47,500 nt of DNA from the NCBI GenBank assembly GCA_016946835.1, contig JACVTC010000048.1:987501-1035000 (forward strand), read 5' to 3'. How positions within the stretch are numbered: the first letter of the stretch is position 1; the number at the start of each line of letters is the position of its first letter. This document shows, one piece after another, positions 1 through 11,740 of this stretch. A program made the position numbers and the translations under genes. The notes beneath the pieces were generated by a model. It did not search any database and was not told the origin of the DNA. It worked only from the letters and a program-made list of their open reading frames with translations. The DNA is from Neocallimastix lanati (nom. inval.). Taxonomy: Eukaryota; Neocallimastigomycota; Neocallimastigomycetes; Neocallimastigales; Neocallimastigaceae.

Positions 1-49
1 TTAATAATAATGTGATTTGATTTAAGATTAATTGTTTCATTTTCACAGT

Positions 50-312
50 TATAAGTTGGCTGCTTGATTGTCACCATTAATCTTCAAAAATTTTATCTTT
101 AATTTTTAGTTTGCAGAGCATATTTTTTAACCATAAGCATTCTTTTGTACATTCTACAATTCCATAATATTCACTTTCAGCTGTGGAGGAGGCTAAACAA
201 TTTTGAAGTTTTGGAATACCAGCGGATAGCACCTGTACCAATCTTTATTAAATATCCTTGGTAGTTGACTTTCTAGTGTTTATATCACTATGCAGAGTCA
301 GCATCTACGTAT
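50..312 (-). mobile_element. Ty1/copia RNase H fragment, degenerate
   Basis: Read on the minus strand, this stretch gives the C-terminal part of a copia polyprotein: the RNase H start YVDADSA (near 310-285), then STAESEYYGIVECTKEC (near 190-130), then NGDNQAA (near 80-60). These are the hallmark blocks of the Ty1/copia RNase H domain that degrades the RNA strand during reverse transcription. The reading is broken by stop codons after YVDADSA and a frameshift before NGDNQAA, so it is a dead remnant. The window edge cuts off whatever lies further downstream on this strand. Confidence 0.85.
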
Positions 313-1352
313 ATATATTTAAGGAATCATCTTTAGTAGTAAATTTATTCCAATAATTTTTATTACCTTTTTAAATATCTGAATAATTTTTTTTTTTAAC
401 GCTTTTCCCAGTCTTCATAAATAGAATTATTTACCTTAATAATAGTAAAATTAGTGATAGAGAAATTAGGAATATTAATAATAGTGATAGTGAAAATAAG
501 AATATTAATAATAGTGATGATAGAGGAGGAACGTTAAGTTCTTTAGAAACACAATAAAGGGATGTAAAGCTATTTCCATTAGAAAATCCTTCATTTCAGT
601 ATAATCTTGTATTAACTAGTGATTGTGTAGTTCTCGTTCTTTTTTTTTTTTTTGTTTGATCCAAGTAGAGGCGCATAATACGAAACTTGCCAAATTACTA
701 TAGCAAAAAATAGCATTCGTTTTTAGAAGAATAAGAATATGAGGATTCATAAAAAATCCTTTTACGGAAGAAAGTGCTTTACTAACTTTACTATTTATTC
801 TCTATATGATATGATTCAGTTCTAAATTATTTGAAAATGGTACAATTAGGAAGATATAGCAATTCATTTTAGGCTAGGTTACTCTTGTTTTGAAAGATAA
901 AAGGTATGGTCATTATTATTATTAAGAAATATATATATTTAAAATAATAGTTATATCATAACCAACAGCAAAGAAACAAAAATAATCATTAGAATTTTCG
1001 AATAGAAAATACAAAATCTGTTGATATATGAGTATTTAGGGTCTCAATATCTATAGATATATCTAAAACTTCTATTCCTACACTTATATAGTTCTCTTGA
1101 GTTTCTTTATCTCTTTTTTTTTTGGATAGAGCAGAATTTTCCTAAAAGTATTTTATTTTTGTTTTATTTTATTTTATTTTATTTTATTTTATTTTTATAT
1201 TATTATTATTACTTTATTTTATTTTTTTTTTTAATTAATATTTTATTATATTATATTTTGATTATACATTTTTTTTAATATATTTTATTAAAAAATATAT
1301 AAAATTTAAAATAAAACTTATATTCATATGATATAATGAATATAAGTTTTAT

Positions 1353-1389
<37 letters not shown>

Positions 1390-2013
1390 TTTTTTCTTTT
1401 AAAGGTATTTACGAAATAATGAGGTTTTATCGAAATCTTTTCTAACTTAAATATACAAATATATTTAATAATATAAAAATAAGACAATAAAAATAAATAT
1501 AATAAAACAAAAATAAAATAAAACAAAAAATAAAAATAATACTTAACAAAAAAAAAAATCTTTCATTTATAATTAAGATAATATGATGTTTAATGTAATT
1601 TATATTACATTTAAATTATTAATAAACAATATATAATTATATAATTATATATTAATAATATTTAATATGATAATGTTAAAAAATAATTCATTTTAAATTT
1701 AATTATATCTAAAATTAAATATTTTTTATATCAAAAATAAAATGTTTTATTGATATTGAATTATAAAGAAAAGAAAGTTAATACACGTTAATACATTTTA
1801 TTTTAATATTTAAATTAAAAAAAAAAAAAAAAATAAATATATTACAATTTTTTTTTTTATTAAAAAATTTTGTAAAAATACAATATTTTTTATCTTGATA
1901 CATTAAAATAAAACAAATTTATATATGCTTATTATTATTTTATTATTTTAATCTTTTACATTTAATAATACTAATTTAAATGTTTTGATATATAAGAATA
2001 TTTTTTTTTAAAG

Positions 2014-2045
<32 letters not shown>

Positions 2046-2365
2046 ATAAAAAGAAAAATTATAAAATAAAACAAAAAAAAAAAAAAAAACATTGATAAAT
2101 AAATAAAATTATTTGAAGGATAGAAATATTTCATTTTTGTATAACTATAAAAATAAATATTATAAGATTATCATATATTATTTTTTTATTGTTTCTTAGT
2201 ATAATTGTTTATATACATTATTAATTAAAATATGTCGTTATTTTTTTTTTTACAATATTTAATTATTAAATACTATTAATAAATAATTATTATCAATTAT
2301 ATTAAAGTTTACTAAATATTTTTTTTTTAAAATATTTTTTTCTTTTTTATAATTATTTATTATTT

Positions 2366-2398
<33 letters not shown>

Positions 2399-2477
2399 CC
2401 TATATTAATTATTTTTTTTTTTATAATTATTGAAAATATTATTTTTATTTATTTATTTGCCTATTATTGTTATTAAT
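313..2477. other. Non-coding AT-rich stretch with possible transposon debris
   Basis: Bases 400-620 read on the plus strand as an Asn/Ser/Asp-rich peptide (NNSDDRGGTLSSLETQ) ending in a stop; this resembles the acidic linker between integrase and reverse transcriptase of copia elements, but the match is weak. Bases 620-900 are less AT-rich and unassigned. From 900 to 2477 there are only simple repeats: TTTTA repeats near 1150-1190, TA runs near 1357-1386 and 2014-2038, and poly(T) near 2370-2395. No gene is supported. Confidence 0.5.
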
Positions 2478-3035
2478 TTATTGTATTAGTTTGGAGGAGC
2501 TATGATTATACTTTTTGTCATTCTCTTTAAATGGTCCAATACGTAAATAGTCTTCATTATGTAGTAGACTATATATAAGCCATTTTCTATCACAACTAAA
2601 TCGGTCAAAACACTTGGATTTTATGAGATATCTAATAAAACTTTTTAAAGTGAATTTTGCTCTTTGAACGAAATCTCCTAAACATTCATATTCCACCGTA
2701 TTAACAAATAACACTAATTTCTTCATATTATAATTAGAACCAGCCAATAAATTAAATAAATATCTAGTATTTAATTCTTCATCTTCAAAAAATCGAAGAG
2801 TATTGGATAAATCTCTAAGATTATTTGTACAGTTTTTATAGTCAATAATAACTTGTTGACCAAAATAAGAAGTGGTATCTGGTTCAAAAGTGAATTGGTG
2901 AATTAAAGCATTCTTTGTTAATTCATAGTGTTCAAATTGTTGGAAAAATTCTTGTTCAGTAATTAAAAGTTTTTCTGAAAAACATAATTTTACAACAAAT
3001 ACTAATAATAATAGTAATATTTTAACTTTTGACAT
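2478..3035 (-). CDS. Small secreted protein, lineage-specific family (paralog A, 185 aa)
   Basis: This intact, intronless ORF encodes 185 residues. Residues 1-20 form a classical signal peptide: charged start, a Leu/Val-rich core and a likely cleavage after CFS near residue 20. The mature part has four cysteines (in KNCTNN, EYECLG and CFDRFSC), which could form two disulfides, one N-glycosylation sequon (NCT), and no further membrane segment. It therefore looks exported and soluble. I do not recognise the fold or function. A paralog lies at 9617-10147 on the same strand, about 78% identical over the shared 175 residues by hand count. This copy has a longer tail with NHSSSKLIQ. The ATG is chosen because it gives the signal peptide start and matches the paralog. 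No promoter motif is obvious in the poly(T)-rich upstream DNA. Confidence 0.85.
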   Translation of the reverse strand: MSKVKILLLLLVFVVKLCFSEKLLITEQEFFQQFEHYELTKNALIHQFTFEPDTTSYFGQQVIIDYKNCTNNLRDLSNTLRFFEDEELNTRYLFNLLAGSNYNMKKLVLFVNTVEYECLGDFVQRAKFTLKSFIRYLIKSKCFDRFSCDRKWLIYSLLHNEDYLRIGPFKENDKKYNHSSSKLIQ

Positions 3036-4124
3036 TTTTTTTTTATGTTATTTTTTTAAATTGTTAATTTTTCTTTTATTAAACAAAGTTAAAAAAAAAT
3101 AATAAATAAATAAATAAATAAAAATAAATTACTATGCTAAAATTACTATTAATTTAGGTCTTCTTATTGTCTGTTTACTATTTTCTTATATAAATAATTT
3201 TGCAACGACAACCTTAAAAAATAAAAGAGCATGAAAAAGAAATGTATTTATATTTTTAAAATGATTTACGTAATATTTATATATATATATTAAAAAAAAA
3301 AAAAAAGTTAATTTAAATTAAAATAATTATTAATAATTATTACTAATAAACTAAAAATAAGGTTATTTTTATTTTAACTTTTTTAATGTGTATTAATGAC
3401 CTGATTCAATTTGATTGGTAATTCAAACCTTCATCATTTTAAAAAATTAAATACTCTGGAAAAATTGTTTTTTTTATTTTATATATATATATTTTTTTAT
3501 TTAAAATAGTATTAATTTTTATAATTTTTATTTTTTTTTATTTACTTTTTTTCTTATCATAAATTTAATTTCAGTTTAGTTTCAATTCTTTTTTTTTTTT
3601 TTTTGATTTTGTTTGATTTTATTTTATATATTGAATATAATTCTTTTATAGAGTTTTTCATTTCAAGTCATTCTCCTTCTTCCTTTCTTAATCAACAAGT
3701 AAATTCATATTTTAAATATAAAAAAAAAAATTTTTTTTTTTTCTTTAATTAAATAGGTAAAAGTGTATAATACATTTTTCTTTTTTTTCTTTTTTTTTTT
3801 TTTTTTTTATTTTTCATCACTTTTAATTAATTAATTCCAATTTAATCTAATTAAATTTAAATTAATTTCAAATTAAATTGAATTTATATATAAACTCAAT
3901 AAATATATTACTGGTTCATATATTGGTGTATAGTGTTAATATATTATAAAGATCCATCCATTTGAACTTTTAAGGATAAAAAATTTTATGGATAAATTAA
4001 TAAATTAAAAATTCATTTATTAAAAGACGGAATAATTATTAAGAAATAAAAATAGTAAAGAGAAGGAAATAAGAAAGAAAGAAATTGATGATTCAAATAA
4101 TAGGATTGAATATCATAATAAAGA
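3036..4124. other. Intergenic, AT-rich
   Basis: No coding signal was found. The stretch contains several A or T runs, a TA run near 3272-3290, and a pyrimidine-rich block near 3655-3695 (ATTTCAAGTCAT followed by CTTCTTCC) that resembles a block near 11945-11985 upstream of the second secreted-protein gene. Confidence 0.5.
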
Positions 4125-4680
4125 GTAAATAAATAATAAATAATAAATAATAAATAATAAATAATAAATAATAAATAATAAATAATAAATAATAAATAAT
4201 AAATAATAAATAATAAATAATAAATAATAAATAATAAATAATAAATAATAAATAATAAATAATAAATAATAAATAATAAATAATAAATAATAAATAATAA
4301 ATAATAATAATAATAATAATAATAAATAATAAATAATATAATTATTAAATCAATAAAAAATTTTAATAAGAATTATAAGTACAATAATTAATAATATAAA
4401 AATAAAAATTAAAATATTAAAAATGCCTTTAATAACAATAACCTTTAATAAATAATAAATAATAAATAATAAATAATAAATAATAAATAATAAATAATAA
4501 ATAATAAAAAAAGTATTTATTAATAAATAAATAATAGAACAAAGATTAATGGAATAATGATTAATAGAATAATAAATAATGGAATAATAAATAATGGAAT
4601 AATAAATAATAGGACAATGAATAATGGAATAATGAATAATGGAATAATGAATAATAGGACAATGAATAATGTGATATGAA
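4125..4680. repeat. 7-bp AATAAAT satellite and derivatives
   Basis: Bases 4130-4345 and 4447-4507 are near-perfect head-to-tail copies of AATAAAT. Bases 4520-4680 hold a derived imperfect repeat in which GGAATAATG or GGACAATG interrupts the unit. The apparent ORF on the minus strand here is only the translation of the repeat. Confidence 0.95.
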
Positions 4681-4888
4681 ATAGAAATAAAAACTCTAAT
4701 TAATAATAAGTTTATGTTAATTAAGAAATGATGTGAAAACATAAATTTATGTATTAATCTAGTTTTTATTGTTTTTATATTAAAATAAATTTATATATTT
4801 TTATTATTTAATTTAATCATTAATAAAAGTAAATTAATATTTACACTTTAAAAAAATTACAATATAGAGTAAAATAATAGGAAAATTT

Positions 4889-5330
4889 AAATTCATCATT
4901 ACTTTTATTGATGAATTCTCTAGGAAAGCTTGCATTTTCACTATGAAAAGAAAATCGGATTCAATTGATATTATTGTTAATTTCTTTAAATATATTTAAA
5001 TAATCTTTTTCCAAATTTTGCAATAACTAATTTCAAATAAAACCAAGGAAAGAAATGCATTAATAGAAAAATTAACAAATTTTTGAAAAAAAAGGATGGT
5101 ATTAGAAAATTATATTCACTTCTAAGAAATCCTCAAAACAATGATATTGCCGAAAAACGATTTAATCAAACCATTCTCTATTCATTAAAATGTTTACTAT
5201 ACTGGAGTAAACTTAATATCAGATTTAGGGGCTTTGTAATTCGCTATTCTAAATATCATTATAATCCTACTTCTCATTTTGGAATTATTAATCAAATTCC
5301 AAAAAGAAACTTTCTAATGATAAACATTTA
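4889..5330 (+). mobile_element. Ty1/copia integrase fragment, degenerate
   Basis: The plus strand reads FIITFIDEFSRKACIF (near 4889-4940), which is the first catalytic aspartate block of the copia integrase core, and later NNDIAEKRFNQTILYSLKCL (near 5140-5200), which matches the NGxAERxNRTI block around the catalytic glutamate. The spacing between the two blocks is shorter than in an intact core and stops interrupt the first part, so the central region is deleted. The end (5331) runs directly into LINE sequence. Confidence 0.85.
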
Positions 5331-5334
5331 GTTT

Positions 5335-6330
5335 GCAAGAATATCCAACCTTTTCCTGATTGCCTTGATGTTGATACTTACTTTAATCAATTTACTCAAT
5401 ATCATAAATTATGTAGGACTATTAAGGAAATTAAAAAGTACTATTTTGTTCAAACCTATGTAAAGCAAATATTGTTGAAGTTAGTAATGTTTTTTTATCA
5501 CCATGGATGGAAAGGCCTTAAAAAAATTAGCTAAACCTGCATATTTGCTCTCCCATCTCCCATTTTGTTAAATATTGAAAGTGGTCAAGATTTATTTTCC
5601 TCCCCCAAGGAAAGAAGAAAGTTTAAAGGTAAATTTAGTTATGCAGCCTTTTCATGATCTTAAAGAGGCCCTACGACTCTATTTCCATCTTCAATATTTT
5701 CACCTAATTATTCCCTCTTGGTGTACATGATAAGTGTTTCAATTTTATTTCAAAATTTTATCATACTTCTAAAGCAAGATCTCGATAACTAAACATTCTA
5801 TTTGATGAATTCTCGATTAATCTAGGAGTTAGACAAGGTTGACCAGTATCTTCTATATTATTTCACTTGTTAATAAATAATATTTTAAATAATTGTGATA
5901 AATATGGTGTGAATATTGGAAATAAAAAAATGTTGTGGTGGTCTCTTTTGCAGACAATATTGGGCTATTTGCACCAACTGAAAGTATAATGAAAGCTCTC
6001 TCCTTTTCGTCATGTATTTAACTGGGCTAATAAAAATGAAATGTCCTTCAGTATCAATAAATGTGCTACCATAACTACTGAGCCTTTAAATTTTGTAAAT
6101 AATCCTGGTTATGAAAATTATATTACTACATATATTATACATCACGCCGAAATTTTTCTTTTTAACTTTTAAACTTATTTTTATTCTTTATTACATTAAA
6201 TTTTCAATGATTAATTAAAAATTATTTTTAATTTTTATTATTTTTTATTTTACTTAGTATTTTATATACATTTTATTTTTTATTTTTAATTTATATAATG
6301 TATTTTTTTTAAAAAAAGTGTAATATATAA
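5335..6330 (+). mobile_element. LINE fragment, same family as the element at 37.9-40.5 kb
   Basis: Bases 5820-6110 match the reverse-transcriptase block of the later LINE: GVRQG, then ILNNCDKYGVNIGNKK, then FNWANKNEMSF and INKCAT, with frameshifts and a TGA after GVRQG. Near 6110 the sequence jumps to CATCACGCCGAAATTTTT and a T-rich tail ending TATAATGTATTTTTT, which is the same 3' end seen at 40390-40550. The thumb and zinc-finger coding region in between is absent, so this copy has an internal deletion. Bases 5340-5820 are probably further upstream LINE sequence but are too decayed to place. Confidence 0.75.
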
Positions 6331-8124
6331 AAATATAATTATCTATTTAATATAGCAAGGAAGTATATTCACTTCCTAGTCTAAAAAAAATATTTATATA
6401 TATATATATATATATTCAATGCATTTTTTATATAATATCTGAATGGAAAAAGAGTTAGAAGTCATTTCGTCCTTGAAGTTTTTTTAATATCAATATAAAA
6501 ACTTTTCATATATTTTTTTTTTAATAAATATTATTAAATAAAGTTTATTCCTAGTTTAAAAAAAAATTCTTAAATTTTATTTTATTTTAATTATCTCAAT
6601 TTATTTTATTGTTAATACCTTTTTTTTTTTTTTTTTTGTTATGTGGATATTAAATTTTTTTATTTTTTTAATAATGAATTTAAATGATATTATACCATGT
6701 CATAAAAAAAATTAAAAATAAAGCAACAAAAAAATTATAAATTATAATTATTTATAATTGAACCCTTTTACTAATTTCTACGGATACTTTTTATTCATTT
6801 AACTCTTTCAAATTTATATTTTTATGTTTTTTTTTTAACTATTACTTACAATACAGAAAACAAACACATTATACAGAATTCTAAGATGATTTTTATTATA
6901 CTGAATAACAACTTGTTATGTTATTAATATTTATAAATTACATTCACTAAATTTAAATACTTATTTAATCAACTATCACAAGATTTGATAAGAAATTAGG
7001 ATAAGTTCATTTTTATTGCTGAAATAATGAACTCTATTTCGAATATTATCAAATTTTTGGAGGCTTATTTATAATATCCATCCATAATCTCAAATAACGG
7101 TGGGAAAAACAACTTTATGAGATAATAAAATTAAACACTCAATTTAAATTTGACCTTTATTTTTCTTGGAAGAAAAAAAAAATATTCACAAATTCATAGC
7201 TCCTTTTTTTCTATTTTATTATTAAAATTTTTTTTTTTTTGCACCTAATCAACACATCAACACACTCTAATCACTTCATTATTAAAAATATTGAAAGACT
7301 TCTTATTACATCGAAATTTTTGTTGAAAACATTGCTGTTTAAAACTCTTGATATCTCATAAATTCAGTAAATTCCAATAGAAAAAAAAAAAATTAAAAAG
7401 TAAATTTTAAATCTTAAAATATCCTTCTCAATCCTACACCTTAATATTTTTTTTTTCTATAGTTACCTTTTTTCAAGTTCAGTTTTCTTTAATTAATGTG
7501 CTAGCTGGAATATTAATAATTGGAATAATGAAAAAAAAGTATAGGGTTTTATACTTTAATATATTTATATGTCTTTAAGAAATTCTTAAATACAATATGA
7601 TATAAAACAAATACGAGTAGTAACATATTTGTTTACTTATTAAATATTAAATTTATATCTTTTTGATAATAATTATTTTATTTTATTTTATTTCAATATG
7701 TATTATTATAATTATAATAATTATAATACTTTAATTCATATAAAATTAATATCGTTCTATATATTAGAATATATAATTAATATAATACCTATTTCTTATA
7801 AATAGGTTATATTATTTATATTAGAAATAGGGGACTCTCTTGTAAATTTTAGGAATTAGAATTATTATTTTAATTGCACGAATATTATAATTTTATTAAT
7901 AAAATTATAAACTTAATAATAATGAATATTAATGGAATGTTATTGTAAAAAAATCATTTATATATTTGAAAAACCATATTATTTACTAAATAAATTAATA
8001 TAATAAATAAAATTTATTTTTGAATGTTATTTTTTTTTCTTTTCTTTTTTTTTTTTGATTTTAGTAATCAATAAAAAAATAACTAAACAAATAATTTTTA
8101 ATAATATTAGTTTAAATTTATATT
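6331..8124. other. Non-coding AT-rich stretch
   Basis: No gene is visible. There is a TA run near 6391-6414, several poly(T) tracts, and slightly more complex DNA near 6860-7160 and 7490-7850 that could be old LTR sequence but has no identifiable ends. An imperfect inverted repeat around CCTATTTCTTATAAATAGG lies near 7788-7806. Confidence 0.4.
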
Positions 8125-9075
8125 CTTAATCTAAAAAAAATAATGATATTACAAATGATGATATTAATATTTACAATAACGCAGATTATAATTATTATGA
8201 AAATGATGATTCAAGTGATGAAAGTATAAAAACTATTTCAATAGAAAAAATTACATTGACAATAATGACATTAACAGTGATAATAATAATAATTCATACA
8301 ATAATGAGAGACTCAAATCTAATAATATAGATAATACTAAAGAAAAAAGGAAAACCTCATGTTCAGGGGAAAATTGTAAATTGAAATACAATAATTTATT
8401 TGATAAAACTATTTATAAATAAGTCATAGATTCATTAATTCATCTTTCTAGATTTAATCGTCCTGATATTGCTTTTACTGTTAACAATGCAACTAGGTTT
8501 TGTGAATCAACTACTCTCTCTAATTGGAATAAAATCATCGGGATTTATTTTCAAATACTTAAATTATACTATTGATTTCAAAATTACATACCACAGGGAT
8601 TTAATTAATTACGTATTCTGATGTTGATTTTTTGGGGTGACAAACAGGATTGCAAATCACATCAGAAAACTTAATATGTTTCGGCAATAAATTAATTTTA
8701 TTAGGCCTTAAAAAAAAAAAATTTGTAGCACTATTAACTGCTGAAGCTGATTATATTAGCACTACAATATTAACTAGAAAAATTTTATGATTAAATAATA
8801 TAATATTTGAATTATTTATCAAAAAAAAAAAAATTCACTATAATTAAATGAAATTAAATCAAGTTTAAAAACAATTGAAATTGGTCTTTTTAGTAATACT
8901 ATGAAACACATCGATATTGGAGAACATTTTATATTTGACACTTATAAGAATGATAAAATTAAACTTGAAAATATAAGCACTGAAGAAATAGTATAAGACA
9001 ATTTGACAAACTAAGTCAACAAGCAAAAAATGATAATATTTACAAACTTAATAATTGATAAATGCATAAAAGTTT
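8125..9075 (+). mobile_element. Ty1/copia pol fragment, internally deleted
   Basis: Bases 8125-8390 encode an Asn/Asp-rich acidic stretch like the integrase-RT linker. At about 8425-8600 the reading becomes LIHLSRFNRPDIAFTVNNAT, the block just after the copia RT domain, followed by remnants of the RNase H motifs (DVDFWG-like near 8610, TAEADYIS near 8735-8760) and the C-terminal block KHIDIGEHF (near 8900-8930) and a LTN-like block near 9005. The whole RT palm is missing between linker and RNase H, and stops and frameshifts occur throughout. Confidence 0.8.
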
Positions 9076-9290
9076 GAAGGAGAGTGAAAGAATAAAAATT
9101 AAATTACTAATAAAAAAATTTTATAAACTAATATTTATATAAATTTACTAATAATATTTATATAAAATTATTAATGTAATAAAACTTTGAATAATCCATA
9201 TAAAAGACATAACCAATTAGATTTAACCACAAATTTTTGTATAATAGTAATCGAAAAAAAAGGATAAATAAATCATTATAATTACTTTTT
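9076..9290 (+). mobile_element. Possible polypurine tract and 3' LTR of the copia remnant
   Basis: Right after the copia C-terminus comes a purine run, GAAGGAGAG (9076-9084), followed by TGAAAG. LTR retrotransposons have exactly this order: a polypurine tract, then an LTR starting with TG. A TATA-like block (CCATATAAAAG, near 9198) lies about 110 bases inside. No second LTR copy was found in the window, so the LTR end is unknown. Confidence 0.4.
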
Positions 9291-9616
9291 GATATATACA
9301 CTTTTTTTTTATTTATAAATTTTAGTTTTAACATTTAATAATATTAATATTATTAATATTATACATTAAAAAATTATCATTAACAAATGTTAAAATATTT
9401 TTTTGAATAAAAAAAAAATCATTTTTATATGAATGGTTTTTTTTTTATTTCTTTTCTTTTCTTTATTTCACTATTATAAGATAAATATATATTAATTATT
9501 TATTTGGATACATATTTTTTAGATAGTTATACTAATTATTTAATATCTATCTAATCATTGATATTTATTTTTATTTTTTAATTTATTATTATTACTAATA
9601 TATTGTGTATTTATAA

Positions 9617-10147
9617 TTACACTTTTTTGTTGTTCTTTTTAAATGGTCCGATACGTAAATAGTCATCATTATGAATGAGACTATGTATTAACCATTTTCT
9701 ATCACAACTAAATTTATCAAAACATTCGGAATGTATAATGTATTCAATAAAATTCTTTAAAGTGAATTTTGCTCTTTCAGCAAAATCACCTAAGCATTCA
9801 TATTCTACAGCATTAACAAATAATAATAATTTCTTCATATTATAATTAGAGCCAGATAATAAATTAAATAAATATCTAGTATTCAAAGCTTCATCATCAT
9901 AAAATCTAAGAGTGTTTGATAAATCCTTAAGATTATTTGTGCAGTTTTTGTAATCAATCATAACCTGTTGGCCAAGATAGGTGGTAGTGTCTGGTTCAAA
10001 ATCAAATTGGTGAATTAAAGCATTCTTCGTTAATCCATAGTCTTGAAAATGATGGAAAAAATCTATTTCAGAAACTATAAGTTTTTCTGAAAAACATAAT
10101 TTTACAATTATTACTAATAATAATAACAAAACTGTAACTCTTGACAT
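9617..10147 (-). CDS. Small secreted protein, lineage-specific family (paralog B, 176 aa)
   Basis: This intact ORF encodes 176 residues and is the paralog of the gene at 2478-3035. It has the same 20-residue signal peptide ending in LCFSE, the same four mature cysteines, and the same NCT glycosylation sequon. The central block from KNCTNN to CDRKW is most conserved. The differences cluster in residues 24-38 just after the signal peptide and at the C-terminus, where this copy ends KKNNKKV and lacks the NHSSSKLIQ tail. I do not recognise a function. Both genes lie on the minus strand 6.6 kb apart with transposon debris between them, which suggests duplication followed by insertions. The start matches that of the paralog. 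Confidence 0.85.
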   Translation of the reverse strand: MSRVTVLLLLLVIIVKLCFSEKLIVSEIDFFHHFQDYGLTKNALIHQFDFEPDTTTYLGQQVMIDYKNCTNNLKDLSNTLRFYDDEALNTRYLFNLLSGSNYNMKKLLLFVNAVEYECLGDFAERAKFTLKNFIEYIIHSECFDKFSCDRKWLIHSLIHNDDYLRIGPFKKNNKKV

Positions 10148-10220
10148 TTTATTTATACTATTTTATTTTTATTTATATATTACTATTTTAAATTACTTTA
10201 CTATTTATTTTATTTATATT

Positions 10221-10690
10221 ATTTAATATTTTATTTTATATTTTATTTTATATTTTATTTTATATTTTATTTTATATTTTATTTAATATTTTATTTTATA
10301 TTTTATTTTATATTTTATTTTATATTTTATTTTATATTTTATTTAATATTTTATTTTATATTTTATTTTATATTTTATTTTATATTTTATTTTATATTTT
10401 ATTTTATATTTTATTTTATATTTTATTTTATATTTTATTTTATATTTTATTTTATATTTTATTTTATATTTTATTTTATATTTTATTTTATATTTTATTT
10501 TTATTAATCTATTATTTTATATTTTATTTTTATTAATCTTTTTTTTTTATTATATTTTATTTTTATTTTATATTTTATTTTTTTTTTATATTTTATTTTT
10601 ATTTAAGATTTTATTTCATTTTATTTTATTTTATTTTTACTTATTTTATTTTATTTTATTTTTATTTATTTTATTTTATTTTTAAAGCAA
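10221..10690. repeat. 12-bp TATATTTTATTT array with 60-bp higher-order period
   Basis: Bases 10226-10501 are tandem copies of TATATTTTATTT. A variant unit starting ATTTAATATT recurs at 10221, 10281 and 10341, so the first part is organised as 60-bp blocks of five units; two consecutive 60-bp blocks (10261-10320 and 10321-10380) are identical. From 10502 to 10690 the pattern decays to TTTTA repeats. Confidence 0.9.
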
Positions 10691-10790
10691 TATAATAAAT
10701 AGATACATTAAAAAAAAAAAAAAGAAAAGAAAAAAAAAGCAAGAAAGAAAAAGAAGAGTATTTATATTCAATTTTGAATATTAAAGAATA

Positions 10791-11740
10791 TTATTTAATA
10801 TTTCAAAGAACAAAAAAAAAGTTTTTTTTTTTTTTTTTTTTTTGTGAACTAAAATTTTAATTTTAATTAATATAAAATATATTTGAGTATTAAAACTATT
10901 GCATTCATGTATTCATCCATCCATAATAAAAATAACAGAAACATAGCATAATATAAAAGGAAAAGGTAATATAATAAAATATAATAAAATATAATAAAAT
11001 ATAATAAAATATAATAAAATATATAAAATATATAAAATATGAAGTATAAAATATAAAATATATAAAATATATAAAATATGAAGTATAAAATATAAAATAT
11101 ATAAAATATATAAAATATATAAAATATGAAGTATAAAATATATAAAATATGAAGTATAAAATATAAAATATATAGATGTATAGATATATATATAATAAAA
11201 ATAATATAATTATATTCAAATGTATAAATAAATAAGAAATCATATCTTGTATATAAAAGTACAAAAAAAAATTAATACTTCAAAGAACAAAAAAAAAGTT
11301 TTTTTTTTTCTTTTTCTTTGTGAACTTTAATTTATATTTTAATTAATATGAAATTTATTTGTTATTTTAAAGTATTAAAACTATTGCATTCATCCATCCA
11401 TAATAAAAATAACAGAAACAAAGCATAGTATAAAAGGAAAAGGTAATATAATAAAATATAATAAAATATAATAAAATATAATAAAATATAATATATATAA
11501 AATATAAAGTATAAAATTTATAAAATATAAAAATGTATAAAATATAATAAAATATAATAAAATATATAAAATATAAAATATATAAAATATATAAAATATA
11601 AAATATATAAAATATATAAAATAAGAAGTATAAAATATAAAATATATAGATGTATATATAATAAAAATAATATAATTATATTCAAATGTATAAATAAATA
11701 AGAAATCATATCTTGTATATAAAAGTACAAAAAAAATTAT
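10791..11740. repeat. Two tandem copies of a ~477-bp block
   Basis: The block starts with CAAAGAACAAAAAAAAAGTT at about 10804 and again at about 11281. Each copy then has a poly(T) run, TGTGAACT, AAAACTATTGCATTCAT, CCATCCATAATAAAAATAAC, GGAAAAGGTAATATAATAAA, an internal ATAATAAAAT/ATATAAAAT satellite of different length, and the closing block AAATCATATCTTGTATATAA. The minus-strand ORFs in each copy (starting at 11264 and 11730) have the same first residues only because the DNA is duplicated; their bodies are satellite translations and are not called as genes. Confidence 0.9.

Noticed and set aside
4125-4345. CRISPR-like array
   Set aside because: Units are 7 bp with no unique spacers; this is a simple satellite in eukaryotic DNA.
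4350-4742. 130-residue Ile/Ser/Tyr-rich minus-strand ORF
   Set aside because: Translation of AATAAAT satellite derivatives.
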